From JAMXLO01 sp964427005 (GTDB lineage: Bacteria; Pseudomonadota; Alphaproteobacteria; Acetobacterales; Acetobacteraceae), in assembly GCA_964427005.1 (NCBI GenBank), contig CAYRTL010000009.1:1-64000 (forward strand): 64,000 nucleotides of DNA, in the 5' to 3' direction. Every line of letters begins with the position of its first letter. Positions within the stretch are counted from its first letter, which is position 1. A program made the position numbers and the translations under genes. Under the pieces are notes generated by a model. The model worked only from the letters and a program-made list of their open reading frames with translations. It was not told where the DNA came from and did no database searches. Shown here piece after piece: positions 61,162 to 64,000 of the stretch.

Positions 61162-61216
61162 GCGACCTCCGGGTTCAACGCCACCGGCAGCCTAGCAGGA
61201 ATCGACCGCGAGCGAA

Positions 61217-61486
61217 CTACGCCTGCCCACCACGCCGATCGGCCAGCACCGCCAGGCGATGGGTCGCGCTGCCGAGCCGCCGCAACATCACCGGAAGCTG
61301 CGGCTCCGTCGGCAGCGGGCCTTCCTGGATGAAATCGGCCCAGTCAGACCATTCCTGCTCGGACAGCAGCAGAACACGACGCTTGTCGTCCTGGCTGAGC
61401 TGCATCTGCTCCCCTAACTGGGTGAACACCTGGAACTGGCTGCGGGCCAGCTTGTCGGTCGAATGCCAGGACATGTTCTGTAGCAT
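61217..61486 (-). CDS. Small helical protein, possible antitoxin-like HTH
   Basis: 89 residues. A helix-rich pattern (QFQVFTQLGEQMQLSQDDKRRVLLLSEQEWSDWADFI, then LPTEPQLPVMLRRLGSATHRLAVLADRR) resembles the N-terminal HTH of Xre/MbcA-type antitoxins, but the toxin-binding part is absent and no toxin gene is adjacent. GAGAGG precedes ATG 61486. Assignment by eye only. Confidence 0.5.
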   Translation of the reverse strand: MLQNMSWHSTDKLARSQFQVFTQLGEQMQLSQDDKRRVLLLSEQEWSDWADFIQEGPLPTEPQLPVMLRRLGSATHRLAVLADRRGGQA

Positions 61487-61557
61487 CGGGGCACCTCTCT
61501 TATGGTGTCAGCAGATACGCAAACGTTTGGCATAGGCAAGGGCGGAAATTGGCAGAC

Positions 61558-61585
61558 GTTTTGTCCGATTTGTGGCGAACAAAAC
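61558..61585. promoter_or_regulatory. Inverted repeat in the divergent promoter region
   Basis: GTTTTGT and ACAAAAC, 7-bp perfect arms 14 bases apart, lie between the divergent HTH-like and ThDP-enzyme genes. An AAACGTTT palindrome is 30 bases upstream. Possible operator; inference. Confidence 0.35.
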
Positions 61586-61726
61586 ACTCTCAGGTGACCG
61601 CGCCAATTCGGAGTTTTGCGGATCGGGATTCTACGTAGGCGCTTCCGGACAACGGACGTGGCGGACCCGGCTCGACCTGACTATCCTGTGAGTACCGCCC
61701 CCATTGGGGTGCAGCAGGAGGCTTGG

Positions 61727-63499
61727 ATGGAACTGGCTCAGGCGCGCAAGGCACGCATTGTCCGTCGCACCGGAGGGCGCGCATTGGCCGATTCGCTGGT
61801 GGCGCAAGGCATTGACCATGTCTTTGCGGTGCCTGGAGAGAGCTATCTCGACGTGCTCGATGGTCTCTACGACGTACGGCAGAAGCTGAAGCTGGTCACC
61901 TGCCGCTTCGAAGCAGGCGCAGTGAACATGGCCGAAGCATTCGGCAAGCTGAAGGGCCGACCAGCCGCGGCAATGGTGACGCGCGGTCCTGGTGCCTGCC
62001 ACGGCGCGATTGGCGTGCATGTGGCGATGCAGGACAGCACGCCTCTGCTGCTGTTCGTCGGACAGATTCCGCATGAGGACGCCGGCCGGGACGCATTTCA
62101 GGAAGTCGATTATCGACGGATGTTCAGCCCGCTGGCCAAGTGGGTGACACAGATCGATCAGGCGAAGCGCATTCCGGAAATCGTCGCGCATGCGGTGGAC
62201 GTCGCCGTATCCGGCCGCCCCGGTCCTGTCGTCATCGCGTTGTCCGAAGAGATGCAGAAGGACATGATCGAGGTCCCTGATTTACCGCGCGCGCAGGTGG
62301 CGCCAGCGCATCCTGATCCAGCAGCACTTAGTCAATTGCGGGCGATGCTTGCCCGATCGCGCAAACCGCTTGCCGTACTCGGCGGCTCCTGCTGGACCGA
62401 AGACGGCCGTGCCGCCATTCGCGACTTTCTTGTCGGTAATGACGTGCCGGTGGCCGTCGGCTTCCGCCGCCAGGCTTTGTTCGACGGCACGTTGGAGAAC
62501 TTCGCTGGCGATCTCGGCGTCGGATCGGATCCTGGTCTGATTGGCAAGGTGAAGGAAGCTGATCTGATCCTGGCCATCGGCTCGCGTCTCGGTGACACCG
62601 TGACACAGGGCTATACATTGCTCGACATGGCCGGACGTGTGCCAATCATCCAGGTGCATCCGGATGGCAGCGAAATCGGCCGCGTGTTCCGGCCAGCTCT
62701 CGGCATCGTTTCCGATCTCAACACATTTGCGCATGCCGTGGCGGCGCTGGAGCCGGTGCACGCGGATTGGATGGACTGGACGGCGGAACTGCGTTCCCTG
62801 CGCGAGGCGCAGCGCGCCGTGCCGAACTACCAAGGTTCGCTGAACCTCGGCACTGCCATGCGCGAACTGGAGTCGTTGCTTGATCGCGATGCTTTGATCA
62901 CCACAGATGCCGGCAACTTCGCCGGCTGGGCAACGCGCTTCATCAACTTCCGCGATGGGCAGCGTTATATCGGACCAACGAATGGCGCGATGGGCTACAG
63001 CGTGCCCGCTGCTATTGGTGCGAAGATCACCTACCCCGATCGCATGGTGGTGAGCCTTGTCGGTGACGGCGGGTTCATGATGACCGGCCAGGAGCTCGCG
63101 ACCGCGTTCCATCACGGCGTGGCGCCTATCGTCCTGGTGTTCAATAACCAGATGTACGGCACGATCCGCATGCATCAGGAACGGGCGTACCCGGGCCGTG
63201 TATCAGGCACGGCGCTGACCAATCCTGACTTCGCCAAATACATCGAGGCGTTCGGCGGGCACGGCGAGATCGTTTCTGAGACGGCAGAGTTCGCGCCGGC
63301 ATTCCGCCGCGCGGTGGAAAGTGGCCGACCGGCGGTCATCGAGCTGCGGATGAACCCCGAGCAGATCACCACGCGTGCGACGATTGCGGAACTGCGCGCC
63401 GGGAAGTCGGGCAAGCCTGCGGCGAAGCCAAAGCGTGCAGCGGCGCCGAAGCATCCGAAGCCGACGCGCGGCGCACCGCCTGGCAAGAAGCGGCCGTAA
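61727..63499 (+). CDS. Thiamine diphosphate-dependent enzyme, acetolactate-synthase-like
   Basis: 590 residues. The activating Glu62 is in CRFEAGAVNMAEAFG and the ThDP/Mg motif GDGGFMMTGQELATAFHHGVAPIVLVFNNQMYG is complete near residue 445. The three-domain POX/AHAS length fits. The usual small regulatory subunit is absent, so benzoylformate-, sulfopyruvate- or oxalyl-CoA-type decarboxylation is as likely as acetolactate synthesis. A Lys/Pro/Ala-rich tail of about 30 residues is added at the C-terminus. AGGAGG precedes ATG 61727 by 6 bases. Confidence 0.88.
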   Translation: MELAQARKARIVRRTGGRALADSLVAQGIDHVFAVPGESYLDVLDGLYDVRQKLKLVTCRFEAGAVNMAEAFGKLKGRPAAAMVTRGPGACHGAIGVHVAMQDSTPLLLFVGQIPHEDAGRDAFQEVDYRRMFSPLAKWVTQIDQAKRIPEIVAHAVDVAVSGRPGPVVIALSEEMQKDMIEVPDLPRAQVAPAHPDPAALSQLRAMLARSRKPLAVLGGSCWTEDGRAAIRDFLVGNDVPVAVGFRRQALFDGTLENFAGDLGVGSDPGLIGKVKEADLILAIGSRLGDTVTQGYTLLDMAGRVPIIQVHPDGSEIGRVFRPALGIVSDLNTFAHAVAALEPVHADWMDWTAELRSLREAQRAVPNYQGSLNLGTAMRELESLLDRDALITTDAGNFAGWATRFINFRDGQRYIGPTNGAMGYSVPAAIGAKITYPDRMVVSLVGDGGFMMTGQELATAFHHGVAPIVLVFNNQMYGTIRMHQERAYPGRVSGTALTNPDFAKYIEAFGGHGEIVSETAEFAPAFRRAVESGRPAVIELRMNPEQITTRATIAELRAGKSGKPAAKPKRAAAPKHPKPTRGAPPGKKRP

Positions 63500-63527
63500 T
63501 CTCTGCGAAGTGCCCACCGAGACGGGC

Positions 63528-64000
63528 ATGGAGGAGGCTGCGCGCTACTACTTCGCGCGCGACTATGATCAGGCAGAGCGCTGCTGCCGGGAACTGATTG
63601 CGGCTGAGGCGGACCATTTCGACGCGCGGCATCTGCTCGGAGTGATCTGTCTCGACCGTGGCCAGTTGCCATGGGCGATCGAGCATCTGATGCATGCGGC
63701 GCGCCTACGCCCCGGAGATGGCCAGGTGAATTATCACCTCGGCACTGCGCTGCTGAACCAGAGACTTTATGAGCAGGCGGAGGCGCCGTTACGCGTTGCG
63801 GCGAAACTTCGTCCAGGCAATGAGAGCGCGCTGATCAACCTGGGCAATGCGCTGGCCGGAATGGGCCGGCATGAAGAGGCAATGGCCTGCTTTCGGCAAG
63901 TGCTCAGAAGCCAGCCGGGGTACGTGGCCGCGCATTACAACATGGCACGCTCGCTGGCCGCGTTGGATCGGTTGAACGAAGCTGTCGCGTATTTTCGCTC
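63528..64000 (+). CDS. TPR-repeat protein, cut by the window end
   Basis: The frame is open from ATG 63528 (GTG 63510 also possible) to the last base. Repeats are plain: YYFARDYDQAERCCRELI, HLLGVICLDRGQLPWAIEHL, YHLGTALLNQRLYEQAEAPL, INLGNALAGMGRHEEAMACF and YNMARSLAALDRLNEAVAYF, each about 34 residues. The C-terminal portion and any catalytic domain (for example a glycosyl- or sulfotransferase) lie outside the window. Confidence 0.8.
   Translation, partial: MEEAARYYFARDYDQAERCCRELIAAEADHFDARHLLGVICLDRGQLPWAIEHLMHAARLRPGDGQVNYHLGTALLNQRLYEQAEAPLRVAAKLRPGNESALINLGNALAGMGRHEEAMACFRQVLRSQPGYVAAHYNMARSLAALDRLNEAVAYFR

Overview
The window is high-GC, densely coded bacterial chromosome with 4-nt start/stop overlaps, frequent GTG and TTG starts and short palindromic intergenic repeats. 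A DUF1491 gene, the Lhr/PdeM/exonuclease DNA-damage genes, a CaiB/demethylase operon and Cox-type maturation genes together suggest an alphaproteobacterium, perhaps Rhodospirillales/Acetobacteraceae-like. That placement is inference. No rRNA, tRNA, CRISPR array, phage or insertion sequence was recognised. Two 100-N assembly gaps interrupt the sequence (12888-12987 and 60797-60896).

Layout. 0-5.3 kb: a cupredoxin, a putative outer-membrane protein, and a two-gene operon encoding a glycine-zipper lipoprotein and a secreted WD40/caspase-like protein. 5.4-12.7 kb: a catabolic block with a ketopantoate-reductase-like protein, an aldo/keto reductase, a complete Dpp/Opp-type ABC transporter (two permeases, two ATPases, no binding protein), a carboxymuconolactone-decarboxylase-family protein and a 3-hydroxyisobutyrate-dehydrogenase-like protein. 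12.7-18.8 kb: gap and repeat region, an internally deleted drug-efflux pseudogene, an MFS transporter, then a tight CaiB CoA-transferase / DUF3445 haem demethylase-like / MFS operon. 18.8-22.3 kb: a minus-strand deoxysugar operon (CDP-glucose 4,6-dehydratase, C-methyltransferase-like, GHMP sugar kinase). 22.5-31 kb: a 2-hydroxyacid dehydrogenase, a persulfide-dioxygenase/rhodanese fusion, a divergent pair sharing a two-helix membrane module, a nitroreductase, two MFS transporters and a GYD-domain protein.

31-37 kb: an NMT1/THI5-type ABC importer, DUF1491, a chagasin-type inhibitor convergent with a papain-like protease, a MaoC dehydratase, a tiny ORF with a perfect Shine-Dalgarno sequence, and an aspartoacylase-family deacylase. 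37-43 kb: the ligase-associated DNA-damage-response cluster (Lhr helicase, PdeM, exonuclease), with a PPP-type phosphatase and an SDR in the same transcript but no ligase. 43-50 kb: cupin, NlpC-like, VOC, DUF5996, quinone oxidoreductase and bacterial PH genes, then folP and glmM. 50-60.8 kb: CoxE/CoxD-like vWA and MoxR genes; an acyl-CoA dehydrogenase plus succinyl-CoA-synthetase-like operon; a HpcH aldolase divergent from a 2-hydroxyacid dehydrogenase / CoxL-type molybdoenzyme / RidA operon. 60.9-64 kb: a stand-alone Lrp ligand-binding domain, an HTH-like small protein, a ThDP-dependent acetolactate-synthase-like enzyme and a TPR protein cut by the window end.

Read together, most of the region is small-molecule catabolism: uptake systems next to CoA-transfer, CoA-ligation, dehydrogenation, demethylation and aldol-cleavage enzymes. 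Housekeeping genes (folP-glmM, the Lhr cluster) are inserted between. At least three families of palindromic repeats occupy the intergenic spaces, and both assembly gaps adjoin such repeats.
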